From: Rheinheimera riviphila
GTDB taxonomy: Bacteria > Pseudomonadota > Gammaproteobacteria > Enterobacterales > Alteromonadaceae
DNA: 64,000 bases
Direction of reading: 5' to 3'
Assembly: GCF_004005945.1 (NCBI RefSeq)
Contig: NZ_SACS01000015.1
Location: 62,001-126,000, forward strand
The position numbers were made by a program, and so were the translations under genes. Below the pieces are notes generated by a model. It worked only from the letters and a program-made list of their open reading frames with translations. It did not search any database and was not told where the DNA came from. Below are positions 8,203-16,893 of the stretch, piece by piece. How positions within the stretch are numbered: the stretch's first letter is position 1; the number at the start of each line of letters is the position of its first letter.

Positions 8203-10770
8203 TTAGCTATTTCCCTTCCATAGATAAATTCCAGCTTCACGGCACTCCAACATCTGTTGCACCGGTTGCGCCAGCGCCAGTAGCTCTTCGTCGACTTCGT
8301 TGATGATGATTTGCAGTTGTTGGCGCTGCAAATCCCAGGTTTTTCTGACCTTGTTGCCAGTCGTTGGCTGCTGAGTTAGCCGTTGTTGCTCCGCCAGCCA
8401 TTGCAGCGCGATATCGCTGGTAATAGCGAGCTGAGCCGTGAGGTGCTTTATTCGGGCTTGTTGCTTGCCCTGATAGTTTTTTAACTGCGCCGCAGCTTGT
8501 TGCCAGCGCTGAAATTGTTGCTGCAAGGCGTGGATGCTGCTGGCGCGCTGTGCTGCGGTTTGCGGTGCCCTGTCGGACGAGGTGCCGATTGCTGCACAAC
8601 CGTTTGTCGCCAGCTGCTTCTGTAGCACCACCAGCGCTAGACTTTCCGCTGGTAATGCGTCGGCGAACCGAGCGAGCTCAGCGTCCAAATGATACTGACC
8701 ACGCACGGTTTTCAGATGATGGCGACTGTAATATTGGCTTTGTTCGACAGTTTCACTCAGCACCAACAAAGCGGCGGCTTCTGCTTCATTACTGGCCAAA
8801 GTAGCTAAACCCTGGCGTTGCTGTTGTTGATGTAATAAACCAATGCGGCTGCCGTAGTCGTCCATTTGCTGCAACCGTTGATACATTGAGCTTTCATCAC
8901 GCATATCAGCAGGCGACCATAGCCGCTCGGCAAAGGCATATAACCGTGGCCACAGTTTTAAGTCCAACAGCGTTGCCGGGACTAATTCGGCCCAAAGCGC
9001 GGCTTCTCCGCCTAAAATCAGCTGTTGTTGGGATGCTGCAGTCAAGGTAGGAAGTACGGGCAAGGCCAGTTGCTGTTTGCTATTGCTCGCTAACTTTACC
9101 GTCAACGGATAGCGTGTATTGCCCAGCATTGCACTGGCATGCCAGCTGCCGTCAGTTCTTCCCTGCAGCTGAATTTCCGCCGGCCCTAACCAACTGTCGA
9201 TGGCAAATACCCAGTCACTGCTGCCATCGGCTTTGCTGCGTTGTTGCACCCAGCGTGGTGCCAGTTCACCCCGCGCAGGTACCCGCATCCGCAGTTGTGG
9301 CTGTTGCAGGTTCTGTGAGACAGCTGTCGGCAGCAAGATAAACTGGCCGCTCACCGGCTTGTTATTAAAACGCGCCAGCTGAAAATCCAGCACTATTTGC
9401 TTGCCGTCAGCCGGTAGCGGGGGCAAAGGCTGCGCCACGCCAACCGGATCGTTGCGATAGTGATAGGAAGTTGGCATCGGCTGATCTAAATAATAGCCAG
9501 CCGATAAAATCGTCGGGTGACCAGCGCGGACACTTTCGGCCACCGCATTTTGCCCTTGCCATGACTGCACCAGCACATTTTTTGGTAAATCTTTGTGCAG
9601 CACTTCGTCCCAGCCAATCATGGTGCGATTAAGCTGTTTCAGTTGTAGCGCCAAGCGTCGGTTAAAATCGGCATGTAATTCCCCGGCATCAGCCAGTTGT
9701 TGCTGTTGCATAAACTGTTGAATGGCCGGGTTTTGTAGCCACTGCTCCGGTTTAACTTCGTCGCCACCAATATGCAGATAAGGATCGGGGAAAATCGCTG
9801 CGACTTCTTTTAATAATGCCGCAGCAAAAGCGGTTACTTCGGGCGAGCTGACATCCAGCACTGGTGCAAACACGCCAAAACGTCGTTCCGCTTTGGTCGC
9901 TGAACCCGGCTCAGCCAATAACTGCGGATAAGCGCGGCCGATGGCGCTGGCGTGGCCGGGTAAATCAATTTCCGGCACCACGCGAATGCCCAACTTGGCG
10001 GCGTAGCTGACCAGCTCGCGCATTTGTGCTTGCGTATAAAACTCGCCGCCCGCGAATTGCGTCAGTTTCGAGTAACTTAAGCTTTCAAAGCGCCAGCCCT
10101 GATCATCAGTTAAATGCCAGTGCAACACATTGAGTTTGGCTGAAGCCATGCCCTGCAGCTGGCGTTTTAAATCGGCCAGCGGTACAAAACGGCGCGCACT
10201 GTCGATGAGAAGACCACGCCATGGAAACCTGGGTTGGTCTTCGATAGTGACAGTTGGCCACTGACAGTGCGGCGTAGGCGAAGAAGTTGCTGGCAGCGAC
10301 GGGCAATCCAGTAGCTGAGTTAAGGTCTCCAACCCATATAAAGCGCCGGTACTGGTATTGGCTTGTAAGTGAATGTGCTGTGGCGTGATTTGTAACTGGT
10401 AACTTTCATCATCGCCCGGTTTGGGGATTGTGAGCAGTTTGCCAATCTCAAGCCGCAAAGTTGGCTTTACCGCCGTAGTCACCGATTGCAGCAATACCGG
10501 CCGACCGGCCTGGGCGGTTAAGCGTTGCTGCAGATGTTGGATTAAATATTTGCCATCGGTGGCTGTGTTTTGGGTCGCGTCCGCCAGCACCAGTTCAACG
10601 TCAAGACGCAGTTCTGTTTGATCACCCACCAGCAACAAAGCCCCGGTTTGACGCTCCAGTTTAAGCGGATAAGGCATTAACGGTAGATCGTCCGCAGCAA
10701 ACAGTGGCTGCGCAGCAAGCAAACATCCCCCCAGCAATCCAAACCTGAACAAGCAGCGCCGCAACATCAT
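8203..10770 (-). CDS. GH20 beta-N-acetylhexosaminidase, exported
   Basis: 855 aa. Exo-acting enzyme that removes terminal GlcNAc/GalNAc by substrate-assisted catalysis. A signal peptide (RRCLFRFGLLGGCLLAAQPLFA) points to the periplasm. The N-terminal GH20b-like domain (to about residue 175) precedes the barrel, which starts FPWRGLLIDSARRF; LHWHLTDDQGWR and the catalytic Asp-Glu pair in HIGGDEV (about residues 332-338) are intact. GGEAALWAE and FAERLWSP close the barrel. An extra domain of about 130 residues sits between YYLDQPMP and GGEAALWAE. It is the last gene of a six-gene minus-strand operon and overlaps the symporter stop by 4 bp. In this context it would release the terminal N-acetylated sugar or sugar acid from imported chitooligosaccharides. 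Confidence 0.93.
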   Translation of the reverse strand: MMLRRCLFRFGLLGGCLLAAQPLFAADDLPLMPYPLKLERQTGALLLVGDQTELRLDVELVLADATQNTATDGKYLIQHLQQRLTAQAGRPVLLQSVTTAVKPTLRLEIGKLLTIPKPGDDESYQLQITPQHIHLQANTSTGALYGLETLTQLLDCPSLPATSSPTPHCQWPTVTIEDQPRFPWRGLLIDSARRFVPLADLKRQLQGMASAKLNVLHWHLTDDQGWRFESLSYSKLTQFAGGEFYTQAQMRELVSYAAKLGIRVVPEIDLPGHASAIGRAYPQLLAEPGSATKAERRFGVFAPVLDVSSPEVTAFAAALLKEVAAIFPDPYLHIGGDEVKPEQWLQNPAIQQFMQQQQLADAGELHADFNRRLALQLKQLNRTMIGWDEVLHKDLPKNVLVQSWQGQNAVAESVRAGHPTILSAGYYLDQPMPTSYHYRNDPVGVAQPLPPLPADGKQIVLDFQLARFNNKPVSGQFILLPTAVSQNLQQPQLRMRVPARGELAPRWVQQRSKADGSSDWVFAIDSWLGPAEIQLQGRTDGSWHASAMLGNTRYPLTVKLASNSKQQLALPVLPTLTAASQQQLILGGEAALWAELVPATLLDLKLWPRLYAFAERLWSPADMRDESSMYQRLQQMDDYGSRIGLLHQQQQRQGLATLASNEAEAAALLVLSETVEQSQYYSRHHLKTVRGQYHLDAELARFADALPAESLALVVLQKQLATNGCAAIGTSSDRAPQTAAQRASSIHALQQQFQRWQQAAAQLKNYQGKQQARIKHLTAQLAITSDIALQWLAEQQRLTQQPTTGNKVRKTWDLQRQQLQIIINEVDEELLALAQPVQQMLECREAGIYLWKGNS

Positions 10771-12305
10771 GAAAGCTCCGCCTTTAAAGCATTGTCACTG
10801 GAGGTAGTTGCAACAGCTGAAACTTCAGTTGAATGCTCCATTTGCGCCCGCTGCGCGGTCAACACCGCCAAAGCTTCTGCACGGCTAAGCCGGTTTTGCG
10901 GCGTCAACAACGTCACCAGCACCGCCGCCAAAGCGCTAATCGCAACAGCGGGCAACACCGGATTACCCCAATAAGCTAACCAGTCCGGTTGCAGCAAAAT
11001 CACAGCCGACACCAAAGGCGCCACAAGCAATGCCGCCAGCGCGCCATACCGGTTAAACCGTTGCCAACCACGACCCAGCAGCGCCAGCACACACATGCCG
11101 GAGAGCAACATCGCAATCATGCTGGTGATATAACTGATGATATTGTCGGCGAGTAGCGCAAACAGCAACGCCAAACCGACCACGCCAACCAAGCCAAAAC
11201 GCGACCAACGCACCACTTTTTCCGCGTGCGGCGTACGCCGGAACAGTAGCGCATAAATATCCCGCAGTAAAACCGATACCGCCGCGATCGCATCGGAACT
11301 GGCGCTCGACATGGTGGCGGAAATTCCCGCGAGCAGCACCAACACACCAAGGCCAACCGGTAATAGTTCCAGCGCCAGATAAGGAAAGGCATACGAAGGG
11401 TTTTCTAAAGTCGGGATCAGTAACCAGGCGACAGCGCCAAGCAGCGCCGGGATCAGCGAGAAACCTAAATACAACACACCAGACCAGACAAAAGAGCGGC
11501 GCACCGTCGACACGTTTAAGCCGGAATAAATCCGCTGCCGGAACGATGGCGTTGCCAGCACGCCGACCAAAATAGCCACCGCCAGCGATATTGACGGCAG
11601 GAGTTTTGGCGTGGCAATTTGATGCTCGCGCATCGACTGCTGCAACACATCCCAGCCACCTACCGCGTGCAGCGCAAATAACGCCATCAGGATAAAACCG
11701 GCAAATAAAATCAGCGCCTGAATCGCATCCGTCCAAACCACAGCGGTGTAACCGCCAATCACCACATAAATGGCAAAGCCAAAAGCAATCAACAACTTGG
11801 CTGAACTTTGGTCAATACCGGTCAGCCAGGCCAGATACATGCTACCGCCGAGAATATGGGCGCCGAGCCAGCCAATACAGGCGACAAAAATAATCAGCGC
11901 CACCAGGTTTTTCACCAGCGCATCAGCACCAACGTAATAACTCAGTTCTTCTGACATGGTCATAAAACGCAATTGCCGTAGCGGCGCGTATAACCAGGCC
12001 AGCAGCAAAATTCCCAAGGCTCCGCCAACACCATACAAAGTGCCGGCCCAGCCGTGGTGATAGGCATAACCGACCGCCCCCATTGACGAGCCGGTGCCGA
12101 CCATAGTGGCGACCGTGGTGCCAAGGGTTAACCAAAACGGTAAACTGCGCCCGCCGAGCAAAAAGTCTTCACCGGCTTGTGCCGCGCTACTTTTACCCTC
12201 TAATAGATTAGATGCTTGTTGCCGCTTCGCCGCCCACCAGCCGATTGCGATCATGAGCACTAAGTACAGCAAAAATCCGACTAAAAACACCGCCTGATCG
12301 GTCAT
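10767..12305 (-). CDS. Sodium:solute symporter (SSS family)
   Basis: About 512 aa with 12-14 predicted membrane helices. The SSS pattern is clear: an N-terminal helix (FLVGFLLYLVLMIAIGWW), the linker EDFLLGGRSLPFWLTLGTTVATMVGTGS, and the long central block with GGYTAVVWTDAIQALILF. Inner-membrane Na+-driven uptake; the substrate is not readable from sequence. The ATG at 12305 (MTDQAVF) is preferred because GGGGA lies 6 nt upstream. The frame extends to another ATG at 12341 without a good ribosome site. Located between RidA and GH20, it would import the product of the periplasmic hexosaminidase. Confidence 0.9.
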   Translation of the reverse strand: MTDQAVFLVGFLLYLVLMIAIGWWAAKRQQASNLLEGKSSAAQAGEDFLLGGRSLPFWLTLGTTVATMVGTGSSMGAVGYAYHHGWAGTLYGVGGALGILLLAWLYAPLRQLRFMTMSEELSYYVGADALVKNLVALIIFVACIGWLGAHILGGSMYLAWLTGIDQSSAKLLIAFGFAIYVVIGGYTAVVWTDAIQALILFAGFILMALFALHAVGGWDVLQQSMREHQIATPKLLPSISLAVAILVGVLATPSFRQRIYSGLNVSTVRRSFVWSGVLYLGFSLIPALLGAVAWLLIPTLENPSYAFPYLALELLPVGLGVLVLLAGISATMSSASSDAIAAVSVLLRDIYALLFRRTPHAEKVVRWSRFGLVGVVGLALLFALLADNIISYITSMIAMLLSGMCVLALLGRGWQRFNRYGALAALLVAPLVSAVILLQPDWLAYWGNPVLPAVAISALAAVLVTLLTPQNRLSRAEALAVLTAQRAQMEHSTEVSAVATTSSDNALKAELS

Positions 12306-12383
12306 TTTTTTCCCCATGTTGCTTGCTGCAGTCTGCGACATTGGCCGACTGCTTTTTTATAAAATTCGATTCAGAATCCGGAC

Positions 12384-12767
12384 CTAGGGTTGTTTATAAC
12401 AAGTCACATCCACTTCCACTTTACAATCCACCACCAAGTCAGCCACCGCACAAATCCGCGCAGGTGGATGGGCGGCAAAAAATTCGCGGAACACTTTATT
12501 AAAAGAGCTGAAATAGCGGGCATCGGTCAGCACCACGGTGACATGCACCACATGCTCCAGGCCATAACCAGCTTCCTGCATGATTTGAATACAGTTTTCG
12601 ATGGCAATGCGCGACTGCTCAACAATGCCACCTTCCACCACTTCACCATCACGCATCGGCGTTTGCCCCGACACATACAAAAAACCGCCCGCTTGTACTG
12701 CGCGCGAAAACGGCAAATGTTGCCCGCCGGTCCCTACACCACCTTCGGCGCCAAATCTTTTAATCAT
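12384..12767 (-). CDS. ridA: RidA-family enamine/imine deaminase
   Basis: 127 aa, the usual family length. RidA proteins hydrolyse reactive enamine/imine intermediates such as 2-aminoacrylate, which PLP-dependent dehydratases release. The fold signature (FSRAVQAGGFLYVSGQTP, IQIMQEAGYGLEHVVHVTVVL) and the active-site Arg in PPARICAVADLV are present. A strong AGGAGG lies 6 nt upstream of the ATG. Its presence in the same operon as a PLP dehydratase/deaminase (15274-16650) fits the known partnership. It may be a specialised paralogue rather than the cell's general RidA. Confidence 0.92.
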   Translation of the reverse strand: MIKRFGAEGGVGTGGQHLPFSRAVQAGGFLYVSGQTPMRDGEVVEGGIVEQSRIAIENCIQIMQEAGYGLEHVVHVTVVLTDARYFSSFNKVFREFFAAHPPARICAVADLVVDCKVEVDVTCYKQP

Positions 12768-12821
12768 TTGATCCTCCTGTTTGAACAGCTGCGCGCTTCA
12801 GCACTATCGTCAGTGCTTTCG

Positions 12822-14333
12822 TCAGCTCTGGGGCTGATGCGCTAAAAACCGGCCATGCCGATCAGGGCAGGCCACTCCTTGGTCAAAGGCCAAACCGCCG
12901 TTGACGTACACTTGCACAATGCCGTCAGCTTGCGCAAAAGGCTGCACAAAATCGGCGTTATCTTTGACTTTTTCGGCATCAAACAGTACCAAATCGGCGA
13001 AGTTGCCGACTTTAATACTCCCGCGCTGCGCCAGCTTAAAATTCTGTGCCGACAAACCGGTCATCTTGTGGATGGCCTGACTGAGGCTAAACAGTTGTAA
13101 GTCGCGGCTGTAATGGCCGAGCACCCGCGGAAAAGCGCCCCATAGCCTTGGGTGTGGATGCGGGTCGCAAGGCAATCCGTCCGAGCCAATCATCGTCGGC
13201 GGATAACTTAAAAATTGCTGCACATCGGTTTCCGACATGCCGTGATACACAGCGCCAGCCGGCATTAACCGCGCGGCAGTTTCCAGTAACGGCAACTGCC
13301 AGTGCTCGGAAATTTGCGCCAACGTTTGGCCGGCAAGCTCGGGATAAGGCTCAGACCAGGTGATAAAAATCTCAAAATCGGCAGTGACCTGTTTTAAATC
13401 TAAGGTGCTGGAACTGGCGGAATAGGGGTAACAATCACAGCAAAAATGCTGCTGAGCTGCCCGCTTGCCAATAAATTCCAGAACTTCCCCGGCGCGGCCC
13501 CAATTCGCCATACCTGCGCATTTTAAATGCGAAATCACCACTGGCACTTTGAGGTGTAAGCCTAAATCTGCCGCTTCGGCCAATGCCGGAATAATAGCCT
13601 CAAATTCACTGCGTAAATGGCTGGTGTAAATTGCGTCGAATTCGCCAAGCGGTGCGCCAACAGCGGCGAGTTCTGCAGCGGGAGCCGCAATCGCATTGTG
13701 ATAAGCCAGGCCGGAACTTAAGCCTAAAGCGCCTTGCTGCAATGCCTCACGCAGTAGCTGCTGCATTTGCTGTTGCTCTGGCACAGTAGCGGCTTTGGCT
13801 AAATCGGTCATCACCGCATGGCGCAACGTCGTGTGGCCAACCAGCGCTGCAGTGTTGACGCCCGGCTTGGCTTGCTGCAGCGCCGCGGCGTATTCGGCAA
13901 AACTGCGGTAGGCAAATTCGGCCTGCTGACCTAATAAATTCATTGGATCCGGCGGTGGCGCATCAAGATCGGCCGGTGCCGCGCTGATGCCACAATTGCC
14001 GGTGATCACGGTTGTCACGCCCTGGCTAAGCTTGGCCAGCATCGCCGGATTGCGGATGAGCTCCAGATCGTCGTGGGTATGCACATCAATAAAACCGGGC
14101 GCCAGCACTAAACCCTGGGCGGCAATTTCGATGCGGCCACTGCCGGGTGTCAGGGTGCCAATGGCGGCAATCCGATCCGCCAGCAGTGCCACATCGGCGA
14201 CAACAGCGGCAGCGCCGGTGCCATCAATCACGCTGGCGCCGAAGAAAATCCGGTCATACAGCAGATGGCCCGTTTCAGGCTCAAGTTCAGCCTGCTGCTG
14301 CGTCCTTGCAACGATCGTTGCCGCGGGTAACAA
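12822..14333 (-). CDS. N-acyl-D-amino-acid deacylase-like amidohydrolase
   Basis: About 503 aa. D-aminoacylase family zinc hydrolase that removes an acyl group from N-acyl-D-amino acids. Metal and active-site motifs: GFIDVHTHDDLELI (HxH), TVITGNCGISAAP, YTSHLRSE, VVISHLKCAG and the late IGSDGLPCDPHPHPRLWG. The C-terminal beta-strand domain GSIKVGNFADLVLFD is typical. The only start codon just after the RpiR stop is TTG at 14333; the conserved part begins near LLYDRIFFGASVIDGTG, so the true start may be slightly downstream. It sits 2 bp after the regulator gene. Given the GH20 partner, the natural substrate may be N-acetyl-D-glucosaminate, itself an N-acetylated D-amino acid; this is inference. 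Confidence 0.9.
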   Translation of the reverse strand: MLPAATIVARTQQQAELEPETGHLLYDRIFFGASVIDGTGAAAVVADVALLADRIAAIGTLTPGSGRIEIAAQGLVLAPGFIDVHTHDDLELIRNPAMLAKLSQGVTTVITGNCGISAAPADLDAPPPDPMNLLGQQAEFAYRSFAEYAAALQQAKPGVNTAALVGHTTLRHAVMTDLAKAATVPEQQQMQQLLREALQQGALGLSSGLAYHNAIAAPAAELAAVGAPLGEFDAIYTSHLRSEFEAIIPALAEAADLGLHLKVPVVISHLKCAGMANWGRAGEVLEFIGKRAAQQHFCCDCYPYSASSSTLDLKQVTADFEIFITWSEPYPELAGQTLAQISEHWQLPLLETAARLMPAGAVYHGMSETDVQQFLSYPPTMIGSDGLPCDPHPHPRLWGAFPRVLGHYSRDLQLFSLSQAIHKMTGLSAQNFKLAQRGSIKVGNFADLVLFDAEKVKDNADFVQPFAQADGIVQVYVNGGLAFDQGVACPDRHGRFLAHQPQS

Positions 14334-14335
14334 GC

Positions 14336-15187
14336 CTAATCCCCCAACGGCAGACGTTCCGGGCCGTGCCGGTGTTCATCCAGTTCGTGTTTGATCCGGC
14401 GTAGTTTTTCCCGTGATTTACGCTGATTCAGCACGGCAATCTGGCTGACCAGAATGTCGATGGCCGCCAGCATCACATATCGGGACGCGCTGGGTTTATA
14501 GATAAAATCCGATTCCTGGGTCAGGATCGGCAGATGAATATCGGCCAATTTCGACAAGCGGCTGTCCGGGCAAATCGCAATCACTTTGCTGCCATAGTCT
14601 TTGGCAATTTGCACTGCAGCTTCCACTTCCGGGCTGTAACCGCTGAGCGACAAACACAACACCACATCACCTTTGTCGACGCTGGCCGCAGTCATCCGCA
14701 TCAGCAGTGGGTCAGAATAGGCATTGCTTTGCACACAAAGCCGGAACAACCGGTGATGACATTCCTGCGCCATAATCGAGCTGCCACCGCCGACGCCATA
14801 AATCAGCACTTTCGGCGCCTGGATCATCAAGTCGCTGGCTTGGTCGATCATCTCCTGGCTGATGAGGCCGGTATTGAGCTGCAAAATTTCATTAATGGCG
14901 GCATAAATCGCCGGAATATCTTTTTTCTCGACCGTTGAGTCGCTGATAAACCGCTCACCCACCGCTACCGACTGCGCCAGTTTCAGCTTCAGATCCCGTA
15001 CATTGCTGCACTGCAGCGCCCGCGCTAAGCGGGTAATACTGGCATGACTGACTTCTGCCTTGTCGGCCAGCTCGCCAATACTGGCGCTGGCGGCGTAGTT
15101 CAGATCACTTAAAATCAACCGCGCTACTTTTTGCTCGGATGGCCGCAAATGGGCCAGACATTCATGAATTCGCGAAACTATATCCAC
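14336..15187 (-). CDS. MurR/RpiR-family transcriptional regulator (HTH + SIS)
   Basis: 283 aa. N-terminal RpiR helix-turn-helix (LRPSEQKVARLIL ... SIGELADKAEVSHASITRLARAL) and C-terminal SIS sugar-isomerase-like domain (PKVLIYGVGGGSSIMAQE, GDVVLCLSLSGYSPEV), which binds phosphorylated sugars or sugar acids in this family. It is the second gene of the operon and precedes the deacylase by 2 bp, so it is probably the local repressor or activator. A nested palindrome at 16699-16730 upstream of the first operon gene is a candidate binding site. Effector unknown; an amino-sugar-acid derivative is plausible. Confidence 0.92.
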   Translation of the reverse strand: MDIVSRIHECLAHLRPSEQKVARLILSDLNYAASASIGELADKAEVSHASITRLARALQCSNVRDLKLKLAQSVAVGERFISDSTVEKKDIPAIYAAINEILQLNTGLISQEMIDQASDLMIQAPKVLIYGVGGGSSIMAQECHHRLFRLCVQSNAYSDPLLMRMTAASVDKGDVVLCLSLSGYSPEVEAAVQIAKDYGSKVIAICPDSRLSKLADIHLPILTQESDFIYKPSASRYVMLAAIDILVSQIAVLNQRKSREKLRRIKHELDEHRHGPERLPLGD

Positions 15188-15273
15188 CTGAGGTTTCCTT
15201 TAAGCTTTGGCCGCTGCGCGCACTTTGCTAAAACAACGCAACAGCAGCGACCTGGGTTACACCCGAAATTTTT

Positions 15274-16650
15274 CTAAAAAAACGTTTCATACCAACGCCG
15301 GACCTGATAATCCTCATCCAGCACCGCGACATACCGCCACTTATCGAGGGTCAGACAAGGGTGCGAACCGGCAAAACTCAGCATATCGCCGACCGCTAGA
15401 TCGCAGTCGGGCGGAAGCTGTAACAGCGCATGCTGATCCATGATTTTACTAATGTGCATTCGGGCATCGGCCGCTTTGGGCTGGCGTTGTGTTGGCTGAA
15501 TGCGTGCGGACTGATTTTTTGCAGGCTCAGCATCTGGCCGAAAGTGCTGGCTGACCTTGGGCAACCCAGCGTCAAACGCCATATCGCGTTTACCGAAGCC
15601 AATAATCGCCAGCTGTGGTTCTGGCCGGGACAACACATAAGCCCAAACTTCCAGCGCATTGTGCAGCTCCCCGTTCACCTGACAAGCCAAAGCACTGCGC
15701 TTTAACAGGTCCTGCTGCGCTTGCTGATAAATACCCAGATCAAAAAACAGATAACAGCCGGGGCGAATAAGCTTCATAAAATTGTCGGGCAATGCCGCTG
15801 CTTGAAACGCTTCGCTGACGAGGTCATAAAACGCTGAACCAGCACCACTAAGTAAAATTTGTGGTGTGGCGAATAACTGTTGTTGCTGCAATTCAAGGCT
15901 AAAACCAATGCAACTTTGTATAAACTGACGGATTGCGGCGCTTTGATCCGGCGCTTTAATCACCCCTTCGTAAAACTCCACCCCAGCCAGCAGCAGCGCT
16001 TTGCTGTGTTTTACCTGCTGCGCCAGCTCCAGCGCGGCATCGAAACTACGCACGCCACTACGCCCGCCAGCAACACCTATTTCCAGTAACACCTTTAAAG
16101 TTAAACCTTGGCTGCTGAAAAAGTTGTCGAGCTGCGTCAGGTTTTCCGGTGAATCGAGCAGACAATAAAATTCGATGCCCTGTTGCTGCATCGTGGCAAC
16201 CTGCTGCATTTCAGCACGGCCAACCAGTTGATTCGCGAGTAAAATTCGCTTTACACCATGCGCAGCAGCCACCAGCGCCTGTGGCACGGTCGCCAGCGTC
16301 ATGCCCCAGGCTCCAGCGGCGATTTGTTGTAAAAATAGCGCAGGCAACATGCCGGTTTTGCCATGCGGCGCCAGCTGCACCCCGGAAAGGTCGGCAAACT
16401 GCTGCATCCAGCGGATATTGTTGGTTAATTTCTGCTGATCCAATACCGCTATTGGCAACGTCAGTTCGCCCTGCAGTAAACTGCGTGCGGCACTGGTAAA
16501 TTCGCCAGTGCTGTTATTTGGCATTGCTGCAATAGCTGACGAGGGAGGCAATAGCAACTCATTCTGCCCAGCCAGGCCTTTGGTGATCCGCATCTTGTGA
16601 GAGTTCTCCGCCATCCGAAACCAGCATCGGGGTGTCTGAAAAATAATCAT
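15274..16650 (-). CDS. DSD1-type PLP amino acid deaminase (D-serine dehydratase / D-glucosaminate deaminase-like)
   Basis: 458 aa. Fold III alanine-racemase-like barrel plus a C-terminal DSD1 domain. The PLP lysine is in PHGKTGM (about residue 97), and LLSGAGSAFYDLV and a phosphate-loop region follow. The C-terminus has DMLSFAGSHPCLTLDKW, whose His and Cys bind Zn in eukaryotic D-serine dehydratase. It eliminates ammonia from a D-amino acid. First gene of the operon, 86 bp before the RpiR gene. The ATG at 16650 gives an unusual N-terminus; MAENS or MRITKG (about 16593) are possible later starts. With RidA, the deacylase and GH20 next to it, D-glucosaminate is a candidate substrate alongside D-Ser/D-Thr. 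Confidence 0.86.
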   Translation of the reverse strand: MIIFQTPRCWFRMAENSHKMRITKGLAGQNELLLPPSSAIAAMPNNSTGEFTSAARSLLQGELTLPIAVLDQQKLTNNIRWMQQFADLSGVQLAPHGKTGMLPALFLQQIAAGAWGMTLATVPQALVAAAHGVKRILLANQLVGRAEMQQVATMQQQGIEFYCLLDSPENLTQLDNFFSSQGLTLKVLLEIGVAGGRSGVRSFDAALELAQQVKHSKALLLAGVEFYEGVIKAPDQSAAIRQFIQSCIGFSLELQQQQLFATPQILLSGAGSAFYDLVSEAFQAAALPDNFMKLIRPGCYLFFDLGIYQQAQQDLLKRSALACQVNGELHNALEVWAYVLSRPEPQLAIIGFGKRDMAFDAGLPKVSQHFRPDAEPAKNQSARIQPTQRQPKAADARMHISKIMDQHALLQLPPDCDLAVGDMLSFAGSHPCLTLDKWRYVAVLDEDYQVRRWYETFF

Positions 16651-16659
16651 TGAACTTCA

Positions 16660-16730
16660 CTAAAATATCGTGTTAAAAGATAACAGGCAAGCAAATTAAT
16701 TAAAGTTACTTAGTAACAGGCGACTTTAAT
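16660..16730 (-). promoter_or_regulatory. Candidate promoter and operator of the GH20/deacylase operon
   Basis: A perfect palindrome GTTACTTAGTAAC (16705-16717) is nested with ATTAAAGT (16699-16706) and ACTTTAAT (16723-16730). On the minus strand TTGCCT, 17 bp and TATTTT lie just downstream of it. This arrangement just before the first operon gene suits control by the RpiR regulator encoded in the operon. No experimental support. Confidence 0.4.
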
Positions 16731-16893
16731 CAGTTGCAAGCCGTTCCTGAAGACCCACCGGTCGCTTTTTGCTGGTGGTCGATGATGTTATCAAGTGCGA
16801 TGTAGTTTTGGGGGTACTCCGGTACCCCTCTTTTTCACAGTGTTACCTTTTAAACACTTTTAGAGTACAAATAATCGACAAAAGGATCTGTCC

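Noticed and set aside
8237-8599. Open frames on the opposite strand or frame within GH20, symporter and EF-G genes
   Set aside because: Shadows of high-GC or codon-biased genes; no ribosome sites and no family features.
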